From: Parasponia andersonii
Taxonomy: Eukaryota; Streptophyta; Magnoliopsida; Rosales; Cannabaceae
NCBI GenBank assembly: GCA_002914805.1
Contig: JXTB01000287.1
Coordinates: 264,502-328,501 of the forward strand
Length of the DNA: 64,000 bases
Direction: 5' to 3'
Shown here: positions 46,800 to 58,217 of the stretch, one piece after another
Position numbering within the stretch: position 1 is the first letter of the stretch
How the letters are laid out: every line of letters starts with the position of its first letter
Program-made: the position numbers and the translations under genes
Notes under the pieces: model-generated
The model's input: the letters and a program-made list of their open reading frames with translations, nothing else
What the model was told of the DNA's origin: nothing
The model's database searches: none

Positions 46800-48060
46800 G
46801 AAAATTTACTGATAATATCGACGAAGTTGTTCTGCATTCCAGGCATGCTCGATCTTTTGTCTGCCAGTGCGAGCTTACTTATATGTCCCAGGTCAAATAA
46901 TGGCATCAATAACATACGGTCCTTCCCAAGAGGGTCCAAATACTCCAGCACCGTACTCTTTATTATTAGTTAGGACTTACAGAAGAACAAGGTCACCAAC
47001 TTCAAACCCTCCTCATCTGACTTTAGAGTTATAATATCAAGCAGTGTGCTGTAGATATGATGCAACTCGAAGCTGAGACTGCTCGCGCCTTTCTTCTAAA
47101 ATATCGAGCTCAATCCTCATTAGTGTTTTGTTGCGATCTTGCTCATAGGTGGAACGTCATAGAGAGCTCGCACCAATTTCAACTGGAATCATTGCTTTAT
47201 ATCTGTAAGCTAAAGAGAATGGACTCTCTCCGGTAGTTATTCATTGAGTGGTACGATAAGCCCATAACACTTCAGGGAGTACCTCTGGCCAAGCTCCTTT
47301 ATGCTCTTCCAACTTTGTCTTTATATTGTGTTTAAGTATTTTATTTATCGCTCCGACCTGTCCATTGGCTTGTGGATGAACAACAGCGGATAAATTCTTC
47401 TTAATGCTTAAGTTGTTGTAGAAGTTACGGAACTCGTCACAGTCAAATTGTTTCCCATTATCAGAAATTATGGTATATGGTATTCCATAACGGCAGATTA
47501 TAGATTTGTAAACAAAATCTATCATCTTTTTTGCAGAAATGGTACTCAAAGCTTCAGCTTCTGTCCACTTGGTGAAATAATCGACTGCGACCACTGCATA
47601 CTTCAATCCACCTCGTGCCAATGGAAGTGTTCCGATAATATCAATTCCCTATACTACAAATGGCCATGGACAAGCCATTGGAGTAAGAGGAACAGATGGC
47701 ATTCTTGGAACAGTTGCAAATCATTGTTATTTGTTACACCTCCTAGTAAATTCCATCGTATCCTTCTTCATGGTCGGCCAAAAGAATCTTGTTCGCAAGT
47801 GCTTGGCCCCCGGAATGATTTCTACATATTCCTTCGTGAATCTCCCTCATAATGTAGTCTACTTTTTCTTCATCGACACATAACAATAGCAGCACACTAA
47901 AACTCCTTCGATAAAGCTTCTCGTCATAGATGACATAGCGAGCTGCTTTCATTCGAAGTTATTTTGCATTGTCTTTGTTTTCAGGGAGATCGCCATTTTG
48001 TACATACTTCATTATAGGATCTATCCATGATGATTTTTTATCAACCATTATAGCTATTTA
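46800..48060 (-). pseudogene. Tat integrase, broken
   Basis: Zinc site HEGICRNHSGGQALANKIL (47743-47952), then after shifts the core YFTKWTEAEALST, IISDNGKQFDCDEFRNFY, VVHPQANGQV and EVLWAYRTTQ (47241-47621), ending in TGA where Arg is expected. The C-terminal part (GESPFSLAY, GPSWEGPYVI) continues to about 46800 with stops. Confidence 0.86.
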
Positions 48061-49306
48061 GGGCTCTGCTTCGATACTTGGTTTTGTAAGAAACTCAACA
48101 GGGACCACCTTTATTAATTCCGCATCTTTTGTTGAGGCGAGTTTAGCTAGAGCATCTGCCCGAGTATTCTTAATGCGAGGAAGAAGTTGAATGTTATAGG
48201 CAGTGAATGTCAAGAATAATCTTTGTACCTCCTGTAAATAAGCCATCATTCTCTTTCCTCTTGCCTGATACTCGCCATTTACTTGACAAATGACCAGCTA
48301 GGAATCACTGTATACCTCGATTACTTCGACCTTCATTTCTTGTGTGAGCTGACTATCAGTGCTTCATATTCTGCCTCATTATTTGATGCTGGAAATTTGA
48401 AGCGAAGTGCACAATGAATATTATGCCCTTTAGGACTAATTAGTACTAAGCCCGTACCAGCTCCATTTTCGTTCGACGATCCATCGACATAAAGCTTTTA
48501 CAATCTGGATAAATCTGCAGCAGGCTTTTCGATTACTTTTGTGGGAAGATCGACATCATACGTGAATTTCGCAATGAAATCTGTGAGGGCTTGCCCTTTG
48601 ATCATCGTGCGAGGTTGAAAATTGATTTCGAACTGACTCAACTCAACTGCCCACTTAATTACAAAACCTGCTTTAATGGAAAGTTTGTGAAAACTTTGGT
48701 GGTGTGCGCATGAAAATAAGGTCGAAGTTTCCTGGATGCGACAATGAGTGCTAATGCCAATTTCTCCATCTCTGGATATCTTATTTCGGCATCGAGTAAT
48801 CTTTTACTTACATAGTACACTAGTCGCTGTATCTTTTCATATTCCCGAATTAATGCAGTGCTTGTCGCATATTTAGAAACAGCGAGGTATAAATATAATT
48901 CTTCCCCCGGATTTGGCTTCGACAAGAGTAGAGAAGAACCCAAGTGTATTTTTAATTCTTGGAATGCTTGCTCGCATTCTTCCATCTGCTCGAACCTCTT
49001 CGAACCTTTCAATACTTCAAAGAATGGTTGGCACTTATCCGTCGACTTGGATACAAATCGACTCAATGTGACCACTCTTCCTACCAGGCTCTGCACATCT
49101 TTGGGTTTACGAGGAGATTGCATATCAATCAGCACTTGTATCTTCTGTGGGTTAGCTTCAATGCCTCGCTGATTGACCATAAAACCCAGAAACTTTCCAA
49201 ATCCTACCCCGAATGCACACTTTTGAGGATTCAGCTTCATTTGATATTTTCGGAGAATTTTGAACATCTCATCAAGATGTTTGATGTGATCTTCGGCTTT
49301 CTTCAA
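48061..49306 (-). pseudogene. Tat reverse transcriptase tail, RNase H and second RNase H
   Basis: Frame 48659-49306 has KLNPQKCAFGVGFGKFLG, the connection and gypsy RNase H (YYVSKRLLDAEIRYPEMEKL). After a stop, a second RNase H domain (LYVDGSSNENGAGTGLVL and NNEAEYEAL, about 48375-48500) follows, the extra archaeal-type RNase H of the Tat lineage. It ends in RIKNTRADALAKLAS (48058-48249). Confidence 0.88.
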
Positions 49307-50632
49307 CTACACCAGCATGTCATCAACATATACCTCCACTGTCTTGCCAATTTGTTTTACAAACATCATATTGATAAGACATTGGCAGGTTGCTTCTACA
49401 TTGTTGAGTTCGAAGGGCATCTTTTTGTAACAGTATAATCCCCGATCAGTGATGAACGAAGTGTGCTCCTCATCTAGTTCGTACATGGGGATTTGATTGT
49501 ATCCAGAATATGAGTCCATGAAACTTAAGAGTTCATGCCCCGATGTCACATCTACAAGCTGGTCGATTCTTGGAATGGGAAAGTTCTCCTTCGGGCATGT
49601 TTTGTTGAGATCTGTGAAATCGATGCATGTTCTCCACTTCCCGTTAGGATTCTTTACCAAAACCGGGTTTGCAAGCCAGTTCGGATAAAAATATTCCCTA
49701 ATAAATCCAATTTCGAGCAACTTTTCTACGTCTTCTTTCAGCGCGACGTAGCATTCTGGATTCATAGCTCTCCTTTTCTGCCGTATAGGCTTCTTTGTTG
49801 GATCTACATTAAGATGGTGGCATATGATATTCGGATCGATCCCAACCATATCCGAATGTTGCCATGCGAAGATATCCAAATTAGATTCCAGAAAAGCAAC
49901 CAATGAAGCTCGCACAGGTTCTTGAAGCCTCGCTCTAATTTTTAAAATCTTGGAGGACCTGTCAAATAACAAATCCTCCAAGTCTTCAATGGGTCCCGTT
50001 TTGACCTCTCCATCGATTTCTCGAGGGTTGAGATCTTTGCTTGTCATTTTGATTGACATTTCGCCTGATGCTTTGACTGACGTTTCGACTGACGCTTCGA
50101 CTAATGCTTCGACTGACGTTTTGCCTGATGCTTCTCTTTGGACCATCATCGTACGAGGTGTCGTATCCCTTTCTGCGAGCTTTAAGGAGTTGTTATAATA
50201 AGTCATCGCATCATATTGGTTGCCACACACCTCGCCTACTCTTTGTTGAGTTGGGAATTTCATAGCAAGATGATAGATCGATGTTACTGCTCGAAGTTCC
50301 CTCAGTGTTGGTCTTCCCAGTATAGCATTGAATGTAGAGGGGCAATCTACAACCAAGAATTGGGTCATTACCATTGAAACCCTAGGGTAGGTTCTAATGT
50401 TGACCATTAACTCGATCACTCCCATAGGCATTATGCTGTTACCAGTGAATCCATAGAGTGGAGTGACAACGGGCTTTAGGTCGCTTTCATTCAACCCCAT
50501 CTTTTTAAAGGCATCGTAATACAGGATGTCAACAACACTTCCATTATCGACCAATACTCGCCATAATTGCGTGCTTCCACAATTGATCTTTATGACCAAT
50601 GCATCATTATGTGGATAATAGACTTCCCTCAC
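49307..50632 (-). pseudogene. Tat protease and reverse transcriptase
   Basis: The 441-codon frame opens in the protease (VLVDNGSVVDILYYDAFKKM, with N for the usual T or S after the catalytic D, and FNAILGRPTL). An acidic linker with a repeated Glu-Ala-Ser-Val pattern follows (about 50050-50150). The reverse transcriptase has KWRTCIDFTDLNKTCPK, ELLSFMDSYSGYNQIPMYE and the catalytic YVDDMLV. MPFELNNVEATCQCLIN differs from the usual MPFGLKNAGATYQRLVN at several places, pointing to decay. A stop directly after VDDMLV separates it from the RNase H frame. Confidence 0.92.
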
Positions 50633-52593
50633 GTCTTATTCAGTGAAGGTAATATCCATATCCGATACTCGCTGAAGCTTTCGTGGTCACTGTTTGAGGT
50701 GCATAACGTTAGTCAATGGCTGCTGTCGAGCTTCTCGTGCATACCTATCCTGTGCTCTCTTGGAATCTCCCCCAACGTGCGGTCCTCTGAAAATAGTTCG
50801 CACCTCACGCGGAATTTCTGGAGGTCGCTGTTGGTTTTCTTCTTGCTTTTCATTATTCTGTTTAGAGTGCTGCCATAGCCGCCCTTCTTTAATCAATCTT
50901 TCGATCTCATCTTTCAGGGCAAAGCAGTTATTGGTATCGTGTCCAATGTCATTATGATACTGATAAAACTTGTGGGGTCGCGCCTCGCTCTTTCTCTTTT
51001 CATTGGTTCCGGTTGACGATACCGCTCCTGTTGGTTTGTGACCGCATAGATATGATCTATGGGTGCGTTCAATTCAGTATAATTATTGAACCTCATGGAA
51101 GCTCTTGGAATCTCCTTCTTTTTCTGTTTGGGCTATTTCTCAGTCAATTGTTCACTACTCCTTTTGTTCGACTTCTTATTATTGTTGTTGTTGTTTGTTG
51201 TCGCATCTTTGGCAGCATCTTTTCCTCCTCCCTTTGTCGTCTTAAGGTTTTTGCGTGAAGATTCCACCCTTAGATGCCGACCAACTCTTCGATAGAAGTC
51301 TTCAAGGCTTCTGCATTCTCGGTCAAGTAAATCTTCCCAGAGTTTAGTTTCTGATCACACCCCAGCCATCATTAGAGTTAAAACTCCTCCTTTAGGTGGG
51401 TTGTTGACCTTTGCTAATTTTGAGGTAAAGTAATTTAGGTAAGATCGTAGAGTTTTCTCCAGACCTTGCTGAATAACAGACAGACTGACCAGTGGAACAG
51501 TGAAATTCTTCGCAGCCTAGAATTGCCTCAAGAATGCAGTCTGGAGTTGTTGCCAGGATGAGATTGAGCTGGACTTGAGTCCTCAGAACTACTTCTTTGC
51601 TACTCCCGTGAGAGTTGCAGCAAAATACCTGCAACGTGCGAGATCATCAACACGATGAAGTTCCATCAGGTCGCTGAAGTGATCCATATGGTCCTGTGGA
51701 TCAGTTTTCCCATCAAAAGTGTTTATAGTGGGAGGTTTAAATCCAGCAGGTAAGGTAGCAGCTCGAACCTCCTCGCTGAATGGTGATTGACGATACCCAT
51801 CAGCGAGCTCATCGTCCCAACCAGTAAGTGCATCTAAAGCAATCCTCAGATTATGAACATCGACGTTCAGAGGGAGAACATTCTCTCTTACTGGTGGCAG
51901 GAGTGGCCTTTGATCATTGTCACGATATAAGGCGGGTTGGTTTGGTAGGGTGTGCTATGACCTTAGGGACTCCGATGAAACAGTGCGACGAGATCGGCTT
52001 TGGTCGTTGTGATGAGATGTGGATTGCTCCTGACTACGTCGCTGATCTAGATGTTGTCTCAGGTCTGTATGATTCTGTCGAGATTCTCTACTGATCCTTT
52101 CAAAGACACTCCTCGATTGATGTTTTTGCTCGTGTTCTAGATAATCATGATTGACAGTTGCTCTCTGGGAAGGTTGTCCACGATCACGATCAGTGCTCAA
52201 ACTTTTAGTACCAGATACTAGAGGCAAGTCTGCGACCTTACCTTTTCCCTTAGAGATGAAATCTCCTCGACGCTCCTGCTAGACTTTAGGTTGGTTGCGA
52301 TTCCCTGTCTCCAGAATCTGAATTCCTCTCTCAGGTTATTGAGCAGGACGTTCGTGCTATGGTGGAGTTAGCATCTATCCCTCAGCAAGTCATCATAGAG
52401 AGTCACTAATCTGACTTATAATTTGCCAAAGGTTCTCCAGTGCTTCCTTCATGCGATCCTGTCTCAGGATAATATTTTCCGGTACGGTCACGGCAGACTG
52501 ATCCTGAGCAGGATCTGCCTGTGCAACAGCGGTACTTTGGGGATGATTTTGGCTAGTTCCGGTGTTTCTGGTAGTATTTCTGGTGTTTGCCAT
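50633..52593 (-). pseudogene. Tat gag, broken
   Basis: Starts at the ATG of MANTRNTTRNTGTSQN, about 60 bases after the primer site, and stops after 67 codons. Further pieces include an Arg/Gln/His-rich segment (51955-52227), a gag core near 51400-51760 in scattered frames, and GPHVGGDSKRAQDRYAREAR (50687-50896) just before protease. At least five stops lie across the region. Confidence 0.78.
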
Positions 52594-52635
52594 TGTTGAA
52601 AGAAATGGAATGGAAAAAATTTTCTGCCGGAATAG

Positions 52636-52654
52636 CCCTCCTTCTAGCGCCAAT
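52636..52654 (-). promoter_or_regulatory. primer binding site of Tat element
   Basis: Sense ATTGGCGCTAGAAGGAGGG follows the LTR directly. The TTGGCGC core is usual for gypsy elements of this branch; the exact tRNA was not determined. Confidence 0.7.
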
Positions 52655-53299
52655 TATTGACGGAGGTTTTGTCAACAATAAATTTAAAAAAATTACGAGA
52701 TGTGGCTTGTGTGTGAAAAGGGTTAATTAACTAAAGCAAACAAAGAGACCATAAATTTATAGTGGTTCAGCCCCAAAAAAGATGAGCCTATGTCCACTGT
52801 TTTTTACTATTTTCTAGAGAATTATGAGAACTCAAAATTACAACCTGTTGTCCAAAAAGAAGAAGCAAGAGTTTAAAAAGTTTTTTCAAAAATTCCTCTA
52901 GAAGAATCCCCCATCGAAAATTGAACTCCCTTTATATAGGTGAGAAAACTCAATGTTTCCCAATTGTGAGAATGGGTAACTGTATAATTAGGCAATACAA
53001 TTTTGAGTAACAATATAACTGAGTAATCACTTTAATGAGATGACTGGTCGATCTTTAAAGAGAAACTTTTGTTTTCCTTTCTTTGTAGGTTACCCGTTTG
53101 ACGAAGCTTATTCTAGTTTCTTTTTTATTCTGGTCGCACTTAACTCTTTCGGAAGAGGTCTACTAACTTATGTGGTAGAGGTCGCACGTAACTCTTTCGG
53201 AAGTGGTCGTGCTAGCTTACTCATGCGACCTGACACACACTTGGTCAACTTTTCCCTTCATGGTATTGACCAACATACAGGATTTTAGACCGCACAACA
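52655..53299 (-). repeat. 5' LTR of Tat element
   Basis: 645 bp, closely matching 42125-42773. The sense end is ...CCGTCAATA where the other copy has ...CTGTCAACA, so the terminal CA has become TA. TATA box at about 52929-52940. Confidence 0.9.
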
Positions 53300-53304
53300 T
53301 TGAC

Positions 53305-53453
53305 ATTTGATATACTGTTACAGGAAACAACATAAGATTTTATGATAAAAGACGATTGGTCGTTTTTGCTAAATTGTAGACTGAAATCTACCCGTTGTTT
53401 ATATAAAAGAAGTTTTCATTGGAAAAAATATGTATATATATATATATATATAT
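53305..53453. other. host spacer ending in a TA microsatellite
   Basis: Continuation of the host sequence after the Tat insertion; (TA)n at about 53431-53453. No gene seen. Confidence 0.5.
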
Positions 53454-53665
53454 GGTTGCCAATTTAGTAGGTATTTTTTTTTAACTGTTGGATCATCATC
53501 TGATGATGATCCAATAACTATAATGAGGTGTATAAAAAACGTGTATTATTAATGATATTTCTTTCTCCTACCTTTTACAATAAAAAAATATGTATAATAA
53601 ATTTTCATTGGCCAAAATGATATCTATGTATAGATAAAAAAAAATTACCTACTAGATTAGTGCCC
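53454..53665. mobile_element. MITE, copy 3
   Basis: 212 bp. Left end ggttgccaatttagtaggta plus a T run; right end, complemented, agggcactaatctagtaggt plus a T run. It is flanked by TA repeats on both sides. The interior palindrome gttggatcatcatctgatgatgatccaa is almost perfect. Confidence 0.8.
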
Positions 53666-53674
53666 TATATATAT

Positions 53675-54252
53675 CATATACATATGACAGGGAGATTTGA
53701 ACCTTAATATAGAAAGAGTATGGTTGTGAAAATTTAGAAGAACGACATTACAATTAACGAAATTAACGCTTAAAATAATAGAGATGTGTTTTTTTCTTGC
53801 GAAATGACACAAAATCTAAACTAAAAACTCTATACACGTCTTCAAAACTATCGTAAAAGGACGCGGGGGTATTTTAATTACAAGGCAAGAATCTTATAAG
53901 AAATGAGCAATATGTAATTTCTTGAACGACATGACAGAAAACTAGAAGATGATAGAGAGATTTGAACCTCAATATCATATACATATGACAGGGAGATTTG
54001 AACCTTAATATAGAGGGAGTATGGTTGTGAAAATTTAACGACATTACAATTAACGAAATTAACGCTTAAAATAATAGAGATGTGTTTTTTTGTTGCGAAA
54101 TGACACAAAATCTAAACTAAAAACTCTATATACGTCTTCAAAACTATCGTAAAAGGACGCGGGGGTTTTTTAATTACAAGGCAAGAATCTTATAAGAAAT
54201 GAGTAATATGTAATTTCTTGAACGACATGACAGAAAACTGGAAGATGATAGA
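53675..54252. repeat. 301-bp tandem duplication
   Basis: Unit 1 is 53675-53975 and unit 2 is 53976-~54252, both starting catatacatatgacaggga. They differ at only a handful of positions, so the duplication is young. Unit 2 stops where the sequence turns to gaacgttcgtttc. No gene is seen inside; a 76-codon minus-strand frame spans the junction. Confidence 0.88.
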
Positions 54253-54802
54253 GAACGTTCGTTTCTTAATTAACTCATACCACACTTTTTGACGAACGCG
54301 TTTTCTACCAAACGAAACGACTACAAATTTGTCAACGAAACGACAGTTGTTTTTTGGAATTAAACACTTCGCTTATAATAATATATGAAGAAAAATTCTT
54401 CTTTTTTTCATTAAAAAATAGAAAAATTCTTTTTGTAGTATTCACAATGAAAATAAAAATGTCACAATGAAAGAAAATGGTAGAAATAAAAAAATTTATC
54501 ATCTTTTATTATATAATATAAAAACTTGCGACCATACCATGAAAATTCAATAGCAAGGTACTATTGCGTAACATAATTTTATATTACACAGTAAAAAACC
54601 AAAAAAAATTTATTATATACAAAAAGTATTATGTAGAAATGTACCAAGCTTAGCTTAATGACTTAAAAAAAATGAAAATAAATATGGATAAGTACAAAAC
54701 TACAGTTTAATTGACGTTATTTTTTATTACAATAATTCCTCACATACACACATATATTACAAACATCGTCACTTCAACTATAATCACACAGTAACTTATA
54801 AA
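54253..54802. other. AT-rich 3' flank of the receptor fragment
   Basis: No coding frames. The part next to 54803 should hold the 3' UTR of the receptor fragment if it is transcribed. Confidence 0.5.
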
Positions 54803-55314
54803 TTACAGTATAAAACGCAGCAAAATTCCTCCGACTGATGCAAAGAGTGGAACAAAATAGTCCTTACTGCACGAGTACCTTGGTGACGATGAAGTTTCAT
54901 TTGTCGGGGGTGATAACTTTTGATTTCCCAACACATTGTCATCAGCACTGTGTAAAAAAAGAATCAACTCCTAATTTTAGCCTTAAAAAAATATCAAATA
55001 AAGGATTATGACAAGTCCAGTTTAAATAAAGATTTTCACCATTCTTTATTCGTTTTGCAAAATATGCAAAGTGTAAGAAGCAAAACAGAGGTCTCTGTCT
55101 TAACAAGCTATGTGACTTGGTTTCAGGAGAAAACAGGGGAGGAGTGTTTAACTAAAATAAAATGAACTTTTATGTTTTAATTGATTTTGAGATATGATAT
55201 CGAATAAAATAACTCAGACCTTAACGATAGACCATTTTTCGATCTTTCAAGAAGTGCAGCTGGAACTGGGCCCTTGAGGTTGTTCCCTTTTAAGTTTCTG
55301 TGAAGTGACAAAGC

Positions 55315-55353
<39 letters not shown>

Positions 55354-56545
55354 TGATTCTTTCATTTGTCATGAGTCATGAATGAGAAACTTACATAACA
55401 AAATATATGTGTTATATTTTGTAACTTACATAACCCTCAAGAATGACAGTTGACCTAAAAAGTCAGGTATGGTCCCAGTAAGATTATTGTTTGATAGATC
55501 CCTGTAATGAACAAATAATAATTTTATCAAATATGATCAGCAACAAAATTAAAAAGAGCTTGACTCTTTTCGTTTGGATTAGGGGTTAAAGGTAAAATGC
55601 TTCACAATTGATTGATATACTTACAAAGATTGTAACATTGTCAGATTTGCAATGTAAGAGGATATTAACCCTTCTAATCCACTGGAAGACAAAGTCCTGA
55701 TTTCATGTGTAACAAAATAGCTTGTAAGAATATGATGATACGAATAAACTAATAGTTTAGTATATTTTTATGGAAGTAAAGAGAGACTTACAAGGATATA
55801 ATTCTTGGTGGATTATTGGCATTGTAACTGCAATTAAGACCATCCCACAAGTAAGCTTCGGGGAGACAAGGATCCCCTTGCCAGTTTCTCTTCACTCTAT
55901 ACATCGACTTGATATTCAATATAGCATTAACTGATATTGATATGCATTAGGAAAAGAGGAAAATGTTAATGTTATCGAGAACAACATAGTATTGCCCAAA
56001 TACAGAGATACGAGTGGTATAAAACTAAAAAGAATAGAATGCTGATATTTGTATCAAAATGCATACCATCTGTTTGATCAGTTCCTATTTGCGAGAGCTG
56101 CTTAATCATATAAATCTCCACGGCATTCAAAAGGGGTTTTAAGGTTGAATTTTTGGTTTGGTTAAGCGATATATAAATTTTCCCATCACTAGATACGCTG
56201 TCCGATCTACTTATTATTGTGGTTGTTTCTAAGAAGCTTGGAACAAATGGTCCTTGAGACAAGTCATCATTCACATAAATATTGAATTCTCTAGATTCGT
56301 TCGCTTGGAGTAACTGGATTTCAGCAAAATGAAGATAGAAATAAAATTTGAAGGTAGAATTTCCGGGGGTGAAGACGAGTCCCAAGTTTTTACTAGTTGC
56401 ATTTGGGCTGTATGCATTACTCATGACAGGGGAGGGTACTTGGTAGATATTCTTCGTAATGTTGTCCCCAGAGGTAGTATTTATGGGTGTCCACATATCT
56501 GTAGTGAAGGGTGACCACAAGCGATCATAAACATCCTCTTTGTAC
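54803..56545 (-). pseudogene. truncated malectin-like LRR receptor, no signal peptide, no kinase
   Basis: Paralogue of the receptor at 3866-7896. Exons 56067-56545, 55792-55930, 55625-55696, 55430-55501, 55220-55297 and 54803-54947 match exons 3-8 of the complete gene in size, phase and sequence. They encode YKEDVYDRLWSPF, FYLHFAEIQLL, WQGDPCLPEAYLWDGLNC and LRRs with DLSNNNLTGTIPDFLGQLS. The last exon runs through a Ser/Thr/Pro juxtamembrane part into FVPLFASVGGILLRFIL and then a stop, in the middle of the membrane span. Exons 1-2 are absent upstream, where a copia element begins within about 100 bp. All remaining splice sites are intact. A (TA)n tract fills one intron (about 55318-55346). 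Confidence 0.88.
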
Positions 56546-56637
56546 CTATTAATACAAAATGAAGAACCTTTCTTCGTCAAAATCTTTCAGAAAAGTGCTT
56601 TAGGAGACAAAATATTTTCCATCTATATCATCTTAAT
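56546..56637 (-). other. remnant of intron 2 of the receptor fragment
   Basis: Sequence upstream of the exon-3 acceptor; exon 2 should follow but copia sequence begins instead. Confidence 0.5.
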
Positions 56638-57172
56638 TAGTTGTTTATAGTCCTAAATGAGCGTGTAGACCTGAATCACATCTTTTATTCTCATGTTTTA
56701 TTGATACTATGTTGATGTGAAGTGGAGTTCACATGCATGATCAGGTCTTAATTATTATTGTGCATGGATTACTCTACCTATATACACTTGGATGTGAATA
56801 GAACTTTTGATATCTTAAGACATAATCAGGCTCAGTTTTTAATATTATGCATAATCATAGGTTGAAACTTTAATCTAGTCGTTAGAGTTCGTGACCCGAA
56901 TTCTGTATATCTCTGCTCAAAAACATCGCGGTGTGATATATGTGGCATTTTTTTTTAATTGAGAGAATTTTTAAAGATTTGTACACATGTGTTTTAGGGT
57001 TTTCGAATTCTATATATTTTGGCTTAGCGGTGTAATACTCTACCTTTTATACCTTATTTTCGACATAGTGTCATTTCTTCCTCTGTTAGTGGTTTACCCC
57101 GGTTAAAGTTTTTCACTTAAATCTGTATTTTCTTTTTTTCATTCTTTTTTCGATTATCGTTCATTAATTCTC
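56638..57172 (+). repeat. 5' LTR of copia (left border uncertain)
   Basis: Ends shortly before the primer site. Contains ggtttaccccggttaaagtt (about 57101-57120), a phrase common near the end of Tork-type LTRs. The left end was placed at tgtttatagtcc by the TG rule and needs the 3' LTR for proof. Confidence 0.5.
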
Positions 57173-57179
57173 AATAAAC

Positions 57180-57192
57180 TGGTATTAAAGCT
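57180..57192 (+). promoter_or_regulatory. primer binding site, initiator Met type (diverged)
   Basis: ctggtattaaagc, two changes from TGGTATCAGAGC. Confidence 0.65.
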
Positions 57193-57217
57193 TTTAATCT
57201 ATGTTTGATTACGATAA

Positions 57218-58217
57218 TGGCAACTATGAAGTATGATATTCCGCTTTTAGTTTGTAGCAACAGATTTCATTATAGGAGGTTAAGATGCGGGGTTGTGCTC
57301 ATGTAGTTAGATTTGAACGATACACTATTAGGGATTAATGTGATACCCTCATCGTTATCAATGGAGAAAAAGCAGTGTAGAGATCAAAAAACCCTATCTC
57401 ATATTCAATTGCATCTGTCAAATCAGATATTACAAGACGTTTTGAAGGAGAAACCGTAGCCGATTGATGGTTGAAATTAGAGCAGTCAGGCATGATTAAA
57501 AGTATAACCAACAAGCTGTACTAGAAGCAATGATTATATTCTTATCGTATGACAGAAGGTATGTCTCTAGAAGACCACGTAAACGTCTTTAAGGAAATTG
57601 TTTCTAATCTGGAAGCTTTGGAGATTAAATATGAGTCTGAAGATTTAATGTTAATTTTGTTGTATTTATTGCCCTTTTTATATATGCCTTTTAGAGATAC
57701 TATTTTGTATGTTCGTAAATCCCTTACTTTAAGCGCAGTTTATGATTCTCTACTTTCTAAGGAGAAGATGAATCATATTATTACTAGGACTGAGACTCAG
57801 GCAGAGGGTCTCGTTGCTATAAGAAGAACACAAGAGATAAATTCTGATTGTGATAATAGAGGCAGATCGAAATCTAGAAATAAAAATAAAACTTACAACT
57901 ATTGCAAGAAAAACGGCCATATCAAATCTAAATACTATAAGCTTTAGAACATGAATAATAGGGCTGCTCCTAATCAGAAGAGAAAACAAACTGAAACTAC
58001 CAGTGAAGTTGGTATTGCTGAAGATGATATCAATAATGGAGAAATCTTAGTTATTTCTGATGGCGACTCCAAATCTTGTGATGGCTGGATTCTTGATTCA
58101 AGTTGCACGTTTCAAATGTGTTCTAATAAGGACTGGTTCTCGACATATGAAACAGTATCTAAAGATGTTGTAAAGTCACTAGTATTAGAACATTCAAAAT
58201 TAAGATGTTTGACGTAG
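57218..58217 (+). pseudogene. copia gag and protease, broken
   Basis: MATMKYDIPLLV opens gag at 57218 but stops follow. Frame 57549-57947 has MSLEDHVNVFKEIVSNLEAL and the zinc knuckle in the form YNYCKKNGHIKSKYYKL, where the first and last Cys of CCHC have become Tyr. Frame 57951-58217 gives WILDSSCTFQMCSNKDWF, the protease active site (D-S-x). Confidence 0.85.

Larger units (their letters stand above)
42125..53299 (-). mobile_element. Tat-lineage Ty3/gypsy retrotransposon (Retand-like) with antisense gene
   Basis: 11.17 kb, exact target duplication TTGAC (42120-42124, 53300-53304). In sense (minus): 5' LTR 52655-53299, primer site, gag, protease, reverse transcriptase, RNase H, a second archaeal-type RNase H, integrase, tandem repeats, then an opposite-strand spliced gene (43771-~45877), polypurine tract and 3' LTR 42125-42773. 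Dual RNase H and a long region after integrase mark the Tat lineage. All frames contain stops or shifts. Confidence 0.92.

Noticed and set aside
47448..49438. plus-strand frames opposite Tat pol (47448-47852, 48858-49172, 48959-49438)
   Set aside because: They are shadows of the clear protease-polymerase-integrase sequence on the minus strand.
53878..54108. 76-codon minus-strand frame
   Set aside because: It spans the junction of the 301-bp duplication, is repetitive and has no recognisable domain.
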